From a virus, in IMG/VR virus record IMGVR_UViG_3300049596_000773, positions 1 through 51,359 of that record: a stretch of 51,359 nucleotides of DNA. The stretch is one strand, 5' to 3'. The notes under the pieces were generated by a model, which saw only the letters and a list, made by a program, of their open reading frames with translations, did not search any database and was not told where the DNA came from. Below, piece after piece: positions 9,058-17,215 of this stretch (position 1 is the stretch's first letter; each line of letters starts with the position of its first letter). Made by a program: the position numbers and the translations under genes.

Positions 9058-11418
9058 ATGACAAACCAAGCTCCTCCAGACGGGAAACTTGCTGACTTAA
9101 CCAAGTCAGGGGAGCCGATTAAATCGCGCGTCTCAGACCCGAAGCACGCGCTGAAAATCTGTCAGCGATTCGTTAATGACGACCGGCTAAGGGCTGCTCG
9201 TCGCGCCAAAGTGCAAGGCGCATTTGACGGCAACGCCCCAAAGGCGCAAGGCGATCTTATCAAGGCCGGACGCGGAAATGACTCCAACTTAAACTTCAAG
9301 CGGCATCGCGGAAACATTATGAACGCGTGGACACCGTTCTTCGATATGGTGTGCGAGGTTCCGCTCTGCATTGACGGCGATCTGGACTACGGCGACGCGG
9401 CTCAGGACGCGGAATTGATGCGCGGGTTTGCCGAGTATTTTCACAGCATGGTTTTCAACTGGCGCGGGTTTGACGATATGAGCCAGCTTTGCGACCTGCA
9501 AATGCTTCTCCACGGTCCCGGCGTGCTGGCGTGGGAGGATTCGCTGGATTGGCGTCCGAAGGCGATTCTGGCGGGGAACATATACTTTCCAGACGGCACC
9601 GAGCTTTCCTTGGACAACTGCGAAATGGCGATGGTCTTTACGCCCATGAGCGCCGGCCAACTCTGGCGCAAGATTGAGAACGAAAAGGCCGCAACGGCAG
9701 CGGGATGGAATGTCGAGGCGGTGAAGCAGGTCATCATGGACAGCGCCACCAACGGCAGCGAAGCCTACGGATGGAATCGCGAGTGGCAGCGGTGGAATCA
9801 GGCGTTTAAGAACGGCGACATCTACGTGACGCAAACGCAGACGAAACGCATCCAGCTTTCCACGTTGTTTGTCGAGGAAATGGACGGAACGATTTCGCAG
9901 AAGATCGTCCCCGCAAAAGAGGGGCAGGCAAATTTCGATTTCATCTTTGACAGCCAAAGCCGGTATGAGGGCTGGGACCAGTGCATCTGTCTGTTTCCCT
10001 ACGACATTGGGGCCGATGGAACGTATCATTCCATCAAAGGACTTGGCACCGACATTTATCCTTTCTGCGCGTTGCTGAATCAGATTGACAACAGCATTGC
10101 TGACCTTGTGGTAACAGGCATCAAGCCGATGTGGCAACCGACCACGAACGCCAAGTTGGAAGACTTCAAGATGGTCAAATGGGGTGGCGGCAACTTCATC
10201 CCGAACGGAATCAACCCGCTCCAGTTGAACATGAGTCAGGGGATCAATCCGGCGCTGGAAGTGTCTGCGGCGTTCACGCAAACGTTAATCCAGAACACCG
10301 CAGCATCCAACCAGAATGACTTGGCCGCGCCGACCGTGGAGGAAACCGCCAAGGGCGCGATGATTCGCGCCGCTGAGCGCGCGAAGGTTTCCAAGGGACT
10401 GCACAACCGATACATGCGATGCAAAGACCGGCAGTATTCGGAGATGTGGCGTCGGGCGACAAACCCTGATTTGAAGCCTTGGCATTCTGGCGCAAAAGAG
10501 GCGCTAAAGTTTCAGGAACGGTGCTACAAACTTTGCGACAAGCTGGGAGTGGAGCATAAAGCGTTGCAGGCTGTGACAGGCATCCGCGCCAATCGTTCGC
10601 TGGGGCTTGGCAGCGCAGCCATGCGAATTGAAATCGTCAATCAGTTGATGGCGAACATAGACCGCTTTGATGAGGTGGGGCAGAACGAAATCAAACGCCA
10701 GTTCGTTTCGGTGATGACGAGCTTCCACAGCGTTGACGCCATTGTTCCAAGTCTCACAACCGGACGGGACGCCACTAACGATGCGGCACTTGCGGCGCAG
10801 GAAGACAATGGCTTCTCGATGCTTGGCGAAGAGGCGGAGGCGATGGTTGTGCCGGGACAAAATCACGTCATTCATCTGGAGGTTCACATTCCGTCTATGC
10901 AGAAAGATATGGCGATGTGCCAAGCCGGAGAGCAGGCACCGGAAGAGTGCGACAAACGATTGGAGGCGAAAGGCAAACACGCGGGAGAACATCTTGCCAA
11001 GCTCGCTGGAAATCCTACGCGCAAACGCGAATACAAGCAGTTCAAGATGGCGTTGGATGAGATGGCTGCGTTCAAGGATCAACTTGAAGCCATGCTGGAA
11101 CAGCAGGCAGAAGACGCGCCTCCGCCGCCTGACCAGCCGACGCCTGAGATGGCGAAGGTGCAGGGCAATCTGGCGATCAAAGCCGAGAAAGAGCAGGCTA
11201 CGATGCAACTGCGCGAGCAGAAGCAAGCGTTCGATCAGCAGATGAAGCTGCAACAAGCGCAATTCGATGCTATTTTAGCCAAGGCGAAGCAGGATGCTAA
11301 AATCGCAATGGAAGACGCTGATACGGCAGCATCCATCAACCGTTCCACGGCAGAGAGTCGCGCCTATACAGCGATGGACATGGAAAAGGCAGCAACCGAA
11401 AAAACCGATGAGAAATGA
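9058..11418 (+). CDS. Portal protein
   Basis: This is the 786-aa dodecameric head vertex protein of a P22/N4-like size class. It forms the DNA channel and docks the terminase. The call rests on size, on position after terL and before the scaffold, and on portal-like content: NAWTPFFDMV near the N-terminus, YHSIKGLGTDIYPF near 325, and the IKPMWQPTTNAKLEDF region. The C-terminal 150 residues are a long, charged, Gln-rich coiled coil (QLREQKQAFDQQMKLQQAQF), as in large podovirus portals with a barrel. A longer in-frame start exists at 8995, but it would run through the upstream stop overlap and the 9027 palindrome, so ATG 9058 is preferred. The gene overlaps the next by ATGA. Confidence 0.82.
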   Translation: MTNQAPPDGKLADLTKSGEPIKSRVSDPKHALKICQRFVNDDRLRAARRAKVQGAFDGNAPKAQGDLIKAGRGNDSNLNFKRHRGNIMNAWTPFFDMVCEVPLCIDGDLDYGDAAQDAELMRGFAEYFHSMVFNWRGFDDMSQLCDLQMLLHGPGVLAWEDSLDWRPKAILAGNIYFPDGTELSLDNCEMAMVFTPMSAGQLWRKIENEKAATAAGWNVEAVKQVIMDSATNGSEAYGWNREWQRWNQAFKNGDIYVTQTQTKRIQLSTLFVEEMDGTISQKIVPAKEGQANFDFIFDSQSRYEGWDQCICLFPYDIGADGTYHSIKGLGTDIYPFCALLNQIDNSIADLVVTGIKPMWQPTTNAKLEDFKMVKWGGGNFIPNGINPLQLNMSQGINPALEVSAAFTQTLIQNTAASNQNDLAAPTVEETAKGAMIRAAERAKVSKGLHNRYMRCKDRQYSEMWRRATNPDLKPWHSGAKEALKFQERCYKLCDKLGVEHKALQAVTGIRANRSLGLGSAAMRIEIVNQLMANIDRFDEVGQNEIKRQFVSVMTSFHSVDAIVPSLTTGRDATNDAALAAQEDNGFSMLGEEAEAMVVPGQNHVIHLEVHIPSMQKDMAMCQAGEQAPEECDKRLEAKGKHAGEHLAKLAGNPTRKREYKQFKMALDEMAAFKDQLEAMLEQQAEDAPPPPDQPTPEMAKVQGNLAIKAEKEQATMQLREQKQAFDQQMKLQQAQFDAILAKAKQDAKIAMEDADTAASINRSTAESRAYTAMDMEKAATEKTDEK

Positions 11419-11690
11419 CTAAGGCGGATTTCATTAAGGAGTGGGGCGCGGACTGGCGCAAACTGGCAGGCAGACCAATCTTCTCGGCGCTTTTATCAGC
11501 GATAGATGATGAAAGCCCTTCGCGAATCATTGCCGTGCGAAGTGATGCGGACGTTCTGCACGGTGGACCCGTGCTGGCCGCTGAGATTCGAGGGCATGAA
11601 CGGCTGCGCGCCTTCCTCGTTTCACTATCCACCGAGCAGGACAAACATTTTGAGCCGGACGACAAATTCGGAGAACCTGAAAAAATATGA
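11415..11690 (+). CDS. Small hypothetical protein between portal and scaffold
   Basis: This 91-aa protein begins in an ATGA overlap with the portal gene and ends in an ATGA overlap with the scaffold gene, so it is surely translated within the head operon. It is acidic, with a helical middle (HERLRAFLVSLSTEQD) and a short charged tail. I recognise no domain. A head-assembly accessory role is only inferred from position. Confidence 0.7.
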   Translation: MTKADFIKEWGADWRKLAGRPIFSALLSAIDDESPSRIIAVRSDADVLHGGPVLAAEIRGHERLRAFLVSLSTEQDKHFEPDDKFGEPEKI

Positions 11691-12853
11691 GCACCACCAT
11701 CGCGGAAGCACCGCCAGCCGAAAACAAGCCAAGCCCGTTTCATGCGGCGCTGGAAAATGCGTTCAAGGGAGACGACGCGCCACCTGTCGAAACCAAACCG
11801 GAAGCAGTCGCCAAGCCTGCCGAGGCTGCTAAGGAAAGCTCTAAGTCGGTTCCTGACACACTGTTCAAGAAGCCGGACGCCGACGCGAAGCCGCCCGAAG
11901 AAGCGCCGCCAGCCAAAGCTGCTGCGGATGAAATCGCCGAGCCGCCAAAGCTGGACGCCAAGGGCAAGGCAGGGTGGGAGGCGTTGAAGAAAACGGCGCG
12001 AGAAGAGGCGACCAAGCGGGCGGAACTTGAGAAGCAAATAGAGGAGTGGAAATCCAAAGGCCGCGATCCTGAGACGCTGGAAAAGCAGCTTGCCGAGCGC
12101 GACAAGAAGCTGTCTGAATACGAGACTAAGGTGGCGCGGGTTGACCTGGAATCGAGCGAGAGTTTCCAGCGCGAAATCGTAGAACCGCGCAACCGCGAGA
12201 TGCAACGCGCCAAAGCATTTGCCGAAGAAATCGACGCAAACCCGGAGGAACTGACTGCGGCACTGTCACTGACCGGAAAGGCGCGGGCCAACGCGCTGCG
12301 CGATCTGGCGCTTGACCTTGACCCGGTGCAAAGCGGTCGGCTTGGCCGCATCATTGAGAAGATGGACGAGTTGCATGAGCGCGCCGAGTCGGAGCGGGCC
12401 AATGCCAAGACGTATTTGGAACAGCGCACGGAACGCGAGCGTCTGGACAAGCTGGCCGAGCATGGCGAGTTCGTAAAAACCAAGTTCTTGCAATTCGAGG
12501 ACACGACCAAGCGGCTCAAGGCGCGGCTGGAAATCCTAAACCAAGTGGACGGTCACGAAGATTGGAACACCAAGTCAAAGGCCGTTGTGGAAAGCGCCCG
12601 CGCTTACATTCAGGAAAATCCCTACGCCGATGTGGAGGCGGTGATTGAGGCGAAGGCCATGCCGGTTTATCGTGAACTGTTTCTGGAAACTCGCGAACGC
12701 GAGGCGGCACTGGAATCAAAGGTTGCTGAAATGGAGAAGGAACTGAAAGCGATTCATGGACGTTCACCGTCTCTGACGCAGCGCGGGGCAGCGGCAGAAG
12801 TTGGCAACAAGAAGCCGTTTAGCTCCATGATTGCGGAGGCGTTCGGGCAATGA
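11687..12853 (+). CDS. Scaffolding protein
   Basis: This 388-aa protein most likely guides capsid assembly and is then removed. Residues 1-110 are Ala/Pro/Glu/Lys-rich and look disordered. Residues 110-370 are almost entirely charged helix (for example KKTAREEATKRAELEKQIEE), which is typical of coiled-coil scaffolds. The C-terminus ends in a short conserved-looking segment (KKPFSSMIAEAFGQ) that could be the coat-binding tail. It follows the portal and precedes the capsid gene, although five non-structural genes now separate the two. No protease signature was seen, so the scaffold may be recycled and not cleaved. Confidence 0.75.
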   Translation: MSTTIAEAPPAENKPSPFHAALENAFKGDDAPPVETKPEAVAKPAEAAKESSKSVPDTLFKKPDADAKPPEEAPPAKAAADEIAEPPKLDAKGKAGWEALKKTAREEATKRAELEKQIEEWKSKGRDPETLEKQLAERDKKLSEYETKVARVDLESSESFQREIVEPRNREMQRAKAFAEEIDANPEELTAALSLTGKARANALRDLALDLDPVQSGRLGRIIEKMDELHERAESERANAKTYLEQRTERERLDKLAEHGEFVKTKFLQFEDTTKRLKARLEILNQVDGHEDWNTKSKAVVESARAYIQENPYADVEAVIEAKAMPVYRELFLETREREAALESKVAEMEKELKAIHGRSPSLTQRGAAAEVGNKKPFSSMIAEAFGQ

Positions 12854-12854
12854 A

Positions 12855-12939
12855 TACTAACGACATACCGACCCCAAGCTCAGCGACTGCGGAGGCGAGT
12901 CCGCGAGCCGAAGCAGTTCGCTGGAGCGCATGGTTGGGC
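12855..12939 (+). repeat. attC-like site A
   Basis: The site begins with TACTAAC (12855-12861) and ends with GTTGGGC (12933-12939), which fits the GTTRRRY box of integron attC sites. The arms AAGCTCAGCGACTGC (12876-12890) and GCAGTTCGCTGGAGC (12913-12927) pair fully except for an unpaired T and an unpaired G in the second arm. That is the extrahelical-base pattern used by integron integrases. It lies just past the scaffold stop, and its reverse strand encodes NHALQRT. Confidence 0.8.
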
Positions 12940-12954
12940 GACGTTGGATTGCGG

Positions 12955-13284
12955 CTAGAATCCGTCATCTGTAAAAGTGTCTGGAGGATCGCTTTTGTCC
13001 GCAAAGTCGTTCCATCGCTGCTTATCATTATTCGCCTGCGCTTCCTTGAACTTCGCATGTTCTTGTTGAAGCTCCAGATGTGTTGCGAGCAGCGCCGAAT
13101 TGCGAAGTTCTGCCGTCTCAAGGCTGATAACGAGCGATTCATTTCTAGCCTTCAATTCGGAAAAAGACCTGTCAAACGCAGCGGCTTGGTCACGTATGCT
13201 GATAACTTTCGGTTTCCATTCTGAAACAGATGCGCCGCTGGTGAATATACCATCAAGAAAATCAATTAGGTCTGCGGATGTCAT
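12955..13284 (-). CDS. Hypothetical coiled-coil protein inside a cassette-like insert
   Basis: This leftward 109-aa gene lies within an otherwise rightward head operon, between attC-like sites A and B. The protein starts MTSADLIDFLDGIFTSG, continues as a heptad-rich helix (FSELKARNESLVISLETAEL, then LELQQEHAKFKEAQ) and ends in an acidic tail (DPPDTFTDDGF). I recognise no family. The opposite strand is open from 12850, but it reads as attC arm followed by antisense, so I judge the leftward frame real. It is most likely an acquired gene. Confidence 0.6.
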   Translation of the reverse strand: MTSADLIDFLDGIFTSGASVSEWKPKVISIRDQAAAFDRSFSELKARNESLVISLETAELRNSALLATHLELQQEHAKFKEAQANNDKQRWNDFADKSDPPDTFTDDGF

Positions 13285-13287
13285 AAT

Positions 13288-13407
13288 ATGAATAAATCGA
13301 ACGAGATGCAGGGTGCTCAGTCGCCTAAAAAACAAGCTCAGCGAATGGCGAAGCGAAGCGGAGCCGGTTCGCTGGAGCGTGCTGGTATGTCTGGAGGAAA
13401 GCCGTGA
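13288..13407 (+). CDS. Small basic peptide overlapping attC-like site B (doubtful)
   Basis: This is a 39-codon frame from ATG 13288 to a stop that overlaps the GTG start of the next gene (GTGA). The product is short and basic (KKQAQRMAKRSGAGSLERAG). It is largely the translation of attC-like site B, so it may be a by-product of the inserted element. It could still serve to bring ribosomes to the glycosyltransferase start by translational coupling. Confidence 0.3.
   Translation: MNKSNEMQGAQSPKKQAQRMAKRSGAGSLERAGMSGGKP
13317..13386 (+). repeat. attC-like site B (decayed)
   Basis: The arms AAGCTCAGCGAATGGC (13328-13343) and GCCGGTTCGCTGGAGC (13362-13377) pair with a bulged G and one extra base, like site A. 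The left box reads GTCGCCTAAAAAAC, which is the complement of site A's right flank (GTTGGGCGAC) with a base change and three extra A residues. The right GTTRRRY box is lost. It therefore looks like the worn attC belonging to the cassette that begins at site A. Confidence 0.5.
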
Positions 13408-14318
13408 TTCTCGTCATTGCGTTCTGCCAGAAAGACAAGGCGACAACCGTTCGTCTTGCCAACTGGATTGCAGAATTAGGTGGCACGTCCCGGCATGATC
13501 TGCTGCTAGCATTTCACGAAGACACCACGCCGGACCCGATTCACGAAATCCTCAAACCGCACTTCAACCACGTCGGCGGATTCAAGATTAGCGACTCGGA
13601 GACGACTTACCCGGCCATTGCCAATATCATGTGGCATGAGTGCGTGAAGACCGTTGCTGACCAGTTCAATGTTCCGTGGTTCTGGATGGAACCGGATGCC
13701 GTGCCGCTGGTGCCGGAGTGGTTGGACAAGATCGAGGACGAATACCTTGCGGCCAAGAAGCCGTTCATGCTGGACAAGGTGATTACGCCTACGCGCTCGC
13801 ACAATAGCGGCGTGGGAGTGTATCCAGGCAGGGTGCGAGACTACACCATTCGCCTGTGGGAGCTTTCAAACATCCCGTGGGACGTATTCTTGGCGGAGGA
13901 GTTCACGCCGTTCACGCATCATACCGCGCTGATTCACGACAAGTTCTATCGGGTGTGGGAAGACCCGAACAGCGGTCCTCCGATTTTTCCTGACGCAGCA
14001 TCGCTGTCCATCATTGAACCGGGTGCCGTGCTTTTCCATCGTAACAAGGACGGCAGCCTAATGGATCGTCTGCGCGAATCGCGGGGTGGTGTAATCGCAG
14101 CACAGCCGCACTCATCGGCGGTAGGAGCTTGTTCAAGTCAAGCCCCCGCAACTGTGGACACGGATGCACTGCTGCGGAGAATCGCGGAACTAGAAGAAAA
14201 GCTGAAATTACAAACTGTAACAACTTCGGTTACAGAAGGAAAAAAACAGCGCACGCTGGAACAGATTCAGGCCGCAAAGGACAGGATGGCGAAGGCGCGT
14301 GCCGGGAGGAAGAAGTGA
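13404..14318 (+). CDS. Glycosyltransferase-like protein with C-terminal coiled coil
   Basis: The 304-aa product begins MILVIAFCQKDKATTVRLANWI, which looks like the nucleotide-sugar-binding start of a GT-A fold. It has EPDAVPLVPEWL at 96-107 in the position where a metal-binding acidic motif is expected. The last 70 residues are helical and charged (ALLRRIAELEEKLKLQ), probably an oligomerisation or virion-anchoring tail. GTG 13404 is preferred because GGAGG lies just upstream and the start overlaps the preceding stop. It is the first of five transfer-type genes placed between scaffold and capsid genes. The donor and acceptor cannot be read from the sequence. Confidence 0.55.
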   Translation: MILVIAFCQKDKATTVRLANWIAELGGTSRHDLLLAFHEDTTPDPIHEILKPHFNHVGGFKISDSETTYPAIANIMWHECVKTVADQFNVPWFWMEPDAVPLVPEWLDKIEDEYLAAKKPFMLDKVITPTRSHNSGVGVYPGRVRDYTIRLWELSNIPWDVFLAEEFTPFTHHTALIHDKFYRVWEDPNSGPPIFPDAASLSIIEPGAVLFHRNKDGSLMDRLRESRGGVIAAQPHSSAVGACSSQAPATVDTDALLRRIAELEEKLKLQTVTTSVTEGKKQRTLEQIQAAKDRMAKARAGRKK

Positions 14319-15004
14319 ACTGCGACATCTTCATTCGCAGCTACGAAAAGGATTTCGAGTGGTTGAAATACTGCCTTCGTTCCATTCAGAGATTCGCCAC
14401 CGGATTCAGGAACGTAATTGTGGTGGTGCCGAATGGACAAACGCCACCGACCGGGCCAGTCGAAAAGGTGTTCTTTGTGCATGAAGGATGCGACGGATAC
14501 ATGCACCAGCAACTTACCAAGCTGCACGCGGACTGCTTTTCGGACGCTGACGTGTTTCTCTGCATGGATAGCGATACGATATTCACTCGGCCAATCTCGG
14601 CTGGAGATGCGTTTGCGCCGTGGCTTTACACGCCATACGCCAGCCTGAACGATCCGAACACGATGACATGGCGGAAGGTGGTGGAAAAAGCCATTGGGGT
14701 ACTGCCGGACTACGAGTTCATGCGGCGGCATCCACTGAGCGTTCAGCGATGGATGCTGCACGGATTACGCGAGTTCTTCTGGCAAAAGCACGGCATGAGC
14801 TTGGAAAGCTACATCATCGCGCAGCCGGGACATGAGTTCAGCGAATGGAACGTCATCGGCGCTTGGCTGTGGTATTTTCATCGGAGCAAAGTCCAGTGGC
14901 AGAATACGGATGAGAAATTGGGTGTTCCGTTCGTGCATCAGTCGTATTCGTGGGGCGGACTCAACGATGACATTCGCAAGAACATGGAGGCGGCGCTGGT
15001 ATGA
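14315..15004 (+). CDS. Glycosyltransferase-like protein (DUF6492-like)
   Basis: The 229-aa protein opens with DIFIRSYEKDFEWLKYCLRS, a pattern of DUF6492-type glycosyltransferases, and has a clear DxD motif in CMDSDTIF (D85, D87) for metal and nucleotide-sugar binding. Later motifs include HEFSEWNVIGAW and PFVHQSYSWGG. The start is GTG 14315 with a GGGAGGA ribosome site, overlapping the previous stop as GTGA. An ATG far upstream in frame (14129) would overlap the previous gene by 190 bases and is rejected. It ends in an ATGA overlap with the next gene, so the cluster is one operon. Confidence 0.6.
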   Translation: MNCDIFIRSYEKDFEWLKYCLRSIQRFATGFRNVIVVVPNGQTPPTGPVEKVFFVHEGCDGYMHQQLTKLHADCFSDADVFLCMDSDTIFTRPISAGDAFAPWLYTPYASLNDPNTMTWRKVVEKAIGVLPDYEFMRRHPLSVQRWMLHGLREFFWQKHGMSLESYIIAQPGHEFSEWNVIGAWLWYFHRSKVQWQNTDEKLGVPFVHQSYSWGGLNDDIRKNMEAALV

Positions 15005-15756
15005 TTTACACCTTCGACACAAAGCGGTCGCAACTGCGGGAGGGATTCTATCAGACCGGCAGCGGGCCGCGTCGCGTGCTGATTGTCGGCTCCTGTCGCA
15101 CGATGGCGTTCCTGAACTATCTCGCAACGTGGAACGAGATGAGCGGAAACGGACTGACAATCCGTTACATCAACCCGTTTGACTGGCACTGGAACTCAGT
15201 GGACGAACTGGTGGATTTGGAAAAGGCAATTGACGCTCTGGAAATCAACAGCGGAATCCTTTCCGTGATAGGAGACACCGAGATATTCATTCACGAACAC
15301 TACGGAAACTACGGGATGTTCAATACCTCGCGTGAGGCATCCAAGAATATCTACCAGTTCGGGATGAAAGCGGAAACCGACATCAGCATCCCAAACTTTC
15401 ACGATCATTTCATTCTCTACAACGATTTCGCGGCGTTCGGCGAAGTGCCGGAAGATTGGAAGGAGCGTGGATTGGCAGCGGTGGAAAAGTTTTGCGACCT
15501 CTGCGCTAAAACCAGCTTCCCTGAGATGGCTGATTACTTCCGAAACAACTGGCGGCATACGCGCCTGTTCTGGACTCCAAATCATACCGGCGCGCTGTTC
15601 ACGCTTTACCTATTCCGGCAGATGAATGACAAGTTTTTGCATTTTTCTATGGAAAACGAGTTCTGGCAGCAGATTTGCGGTGACGATATGTTCCGCGATC
15701 CACATACTCCAGTCCATCCAAAGGACATCGAAGCCTACGGCCTAACCTGGAATTAA
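15001..15756 (+). CDS. WcbI-like polysaccharide-biosynthesis protein (tentative)
   Basis: The 251-aa protein carries VLIVGSCRTMAFLNYL at 26-41, like the G-x-C glycine/cysteine turn at the start of WcbI-type capsule-synthesis proteins. A second conserved-looking block is WTPNHTGALFTLYLF near 193. It lies in the glycosyltransferase cluster with an ATGA overlap to the gene before it. The match is by motif only. The reaction could be acyl or sulfate transfer, or the protein may just share the fold. Confidence 0.4.
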   Translation: MIYTFDTKRSQLREGFYQTGSGPRRVLIVGSCRTMAFLNYLATWNEMSGNGLTIRYINPFDWHWNSVDELVDLEKAIDALEINSGILSVIGDTEIFIHEHYGNYGMFNTSREASKNIYQFGMKAETDISIPNFHDHFILYNDFAAFGEVPEDWKERGLAAVEKFCDLCAKTSFPEMADYFRNNWRHTRLFWTPNHTGALFTLYLFRQMNDKFLHFSMENEFWQQICGDDMFRDPHTPVHPKDIEAYGLTWN

Positions 15757-15760
15757 CATC

Positions 15761-16249
15761 ATGATTGAAACGCTAAATTGGGGGAGTCATCTTCCGGCGC
15801 TTATGGCCTGCGCGGCAGTATGCGAAGGTCCTGTTTTGGAAATTGGATGCGGACACTTCTCAACGCCATGCCTTCACGCAATTTGTTCGGCGCTAAATCT
15901 TCCGCTGGTCACAACTGAATTGGACGATAGCTGGAGAGAACAGTTCACAAGCTATTCCACACACGGACACCAAGTTCTTAAACAAACAGACGCTCTGTTG
16001 CAGGAACTAGCAAAGCAGCAATGGGGATTGGTTTTGGTAGATGACCAAGCGGATACGCGAGTTGACCGACTTAATTTGTTCTTCGATTCCGCTCGGTTTG
16101 TTTTGTTTCACGACGCTAATTTCCCTGAATACAAACAAATTTTGGATGGATGGATCGCGGGTCGCGGATGCTTCAACCGAACTTATACGCGTTACGGCCC
16201 ATTTACTTTAGTCGTATCCAAAACCCATCCAATTCCTGAGTTTGGATAG
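15761..16249 (+). CDS. Class I methyltransferase-fold protein
   Basis: The 162-aa product has VLEIGCGHFSTPCLHAIC at 28-45, which is the AdoMet-binding motif I of class I methyltransferases. LVTTELDD at 57-64 fits motif II and WGLVLVDDQAD fits motif IV. It is short for an active enzyme and lacks an obvious substrate domain, so it could modify a small sugar donor. Base composition here and in the next gene is more A/T-rich than in the head genes, which hints at separate acquisition. Confidence 0.5.
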   Translation: MIETLNWGSHLPALMACAAVCEGPVLEIGCGHFSTPCLHAICSALNLPLVTTELDDSWREQFTSYSTHGHQVLKQTDALLQELAKQQWGLVLVDDQADTRVDRLNLFFDSARFVLFHDANFPEYKQILDGWIAGRGCFNRTYTRYGPFTLVVSKTHPIPEFG

Positions 16250-16252
16250 GCC

Positions 16253-17008
16253 ATGAAAATTGACCGAATAATGCTGGTTTGGGATGGAAACCCATTTTAT
16301 GAGGGTTTTTACGAAATGCACCAGCGTATTTGGGCAAAGCTCGGCATTGAAACGGCCTTGGTATTTGTTGCAAATGGAGAAAACGAACATTTGATCCCGT
16401 CCACCGGGGATGTTCGCGTTCTTTACGACAAGAGCAAAGTTCCGTTCACCCCGCCACCCGGACGCAACTGGAAAGCGACAATGGCAATTATTCATGGGCC
16501 GCGCCTGTTTCCGGGAGAGGTAATTAGGGTTTGTGGAATGGATCAATTTCCCGCCAGCCGACAATTTACTGACGCAGTGGACAAGGTGCCTTATGACGAA
16601 TTAGCAACATCCATCGGAGACATTACCCACGTTCCGACTGGCAGTATTGTTGCTCACCACGATGTATGGACTCGCATAATGAATCCGGCTCCAATGGATT
16701 TCACAGAGCTCATTGAATGGACGTGGGAGCGAAAGCCTGGCGCAAATTACGGATACGCAGAAACCTCTATTGGCTGGGGAAATGATGAGGTGACATTTGC
16801 TAATTTAATGCAGCAATGCCAAGGGCTGAAAGTGCGAACCCTTTTTCGTGACTGCTGGACAGATTGGCTGGATCGCACACTTGGTATTACGCAGATTGCA
16901 CCCGACGATCAATTATTGAAAGAAGGGTACTACACCGAACTTCATGTTCGCCAACCATTGTCGGATTGTGACAAAAAAACATTCGAGAGGCTGGTTGAAA
17001 TACTGTAA
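16253..17008 (+). CDS. Putative glycosyltransferase-related protein
   Basis: This is a 251-aa protein of the sugar cluster. It starts MKIDRIMLVWDGNPFYEGFY and contains FPGEVIRVCGMDQFPASRQ near 88-106, HVPTGSIVAHHDVW near 125, and GWGNDEVTFANLMQ near 173. The layout (binding start, central acidic turn, then an aromatic acceptor-like segment) recalls glycosyltransferases, but I recognise no specific family. It ends 25 bases before the capsid-operon promoter at 17034. Confidence 0.35.
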   Translation: MKIDRIMLVWDGNPFYEGFYEMHQRIWAKLGIETALVFVANGENEHLIPSTGDVRVLYDKSKVPFTPPPGRNWKATMAIIHGPRLFPGEVIRVCGMDQFPASRQFTDAVDKVPYDELATSIGDITHVPTGSIVAHHDVWTRIMNPAPMDFTELIEWTWERKPGANYGYAETSIGWGNDEVTFANLMQQCQGLKVRTLFRDCWTDWLDRTLGITQIAPDDQLLKEGYYTELHVRQPLSDCDKKTFERLVEIL

Positions 17009-17033
17009 TGGCGTGGGGTTTCAAAAATAATCG

Positions 17034-17062
17034 TTGACCTTTTTACGGAAGTGCCGTAAAAA
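17034..17062 (+). promoter_or_regulatory. Late-promoter candidate with TTTACG-N7-CGTAAA palindrome (capsid)
   Basis: TTGACC (17034-17039) and TAAAAA (17057-17062) are 17 bases apart and flank the palindrome TTTACG-GAAGTGC-CGTAAA (17042-17060), whose arms here extend to TTTTTACGG/CCGTAAAAA. It lies 153 bases before the capsid ATG, leaving a long untranslated leader. The same element occurs before the portal gene and at the divergent late region. Confidence 0.7.
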
Positions 17063-17215
17063 CCTGTTCAGAGGTTCTATTCAGCCGTGCTCCTCCGGTA
17101 AAACTTGGGCTGTATCACAGGGATTGGCCCGCCTGAAACCAAAACGTGCGCCTGCTATCGGCGGGGATTTCGCACGGTTTCACGTCCACACACGCAGTTT
17201 TACCTACCTACTCTC

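Noticed and set aside
9289-10281. A 330-codon minus-strand frame under the portal gene.
   Set aside because: It is a shadow of a gene with portal-type content; its composition is His/Arg-rich and it has no ribosome site.
12850-13224. A 124-codon plus-strand frame starting at the scaffold stop.
   Set aside because: Its first 35 codons are attC-like site A and the rest is antisense to the leftward coiled-coil gene.
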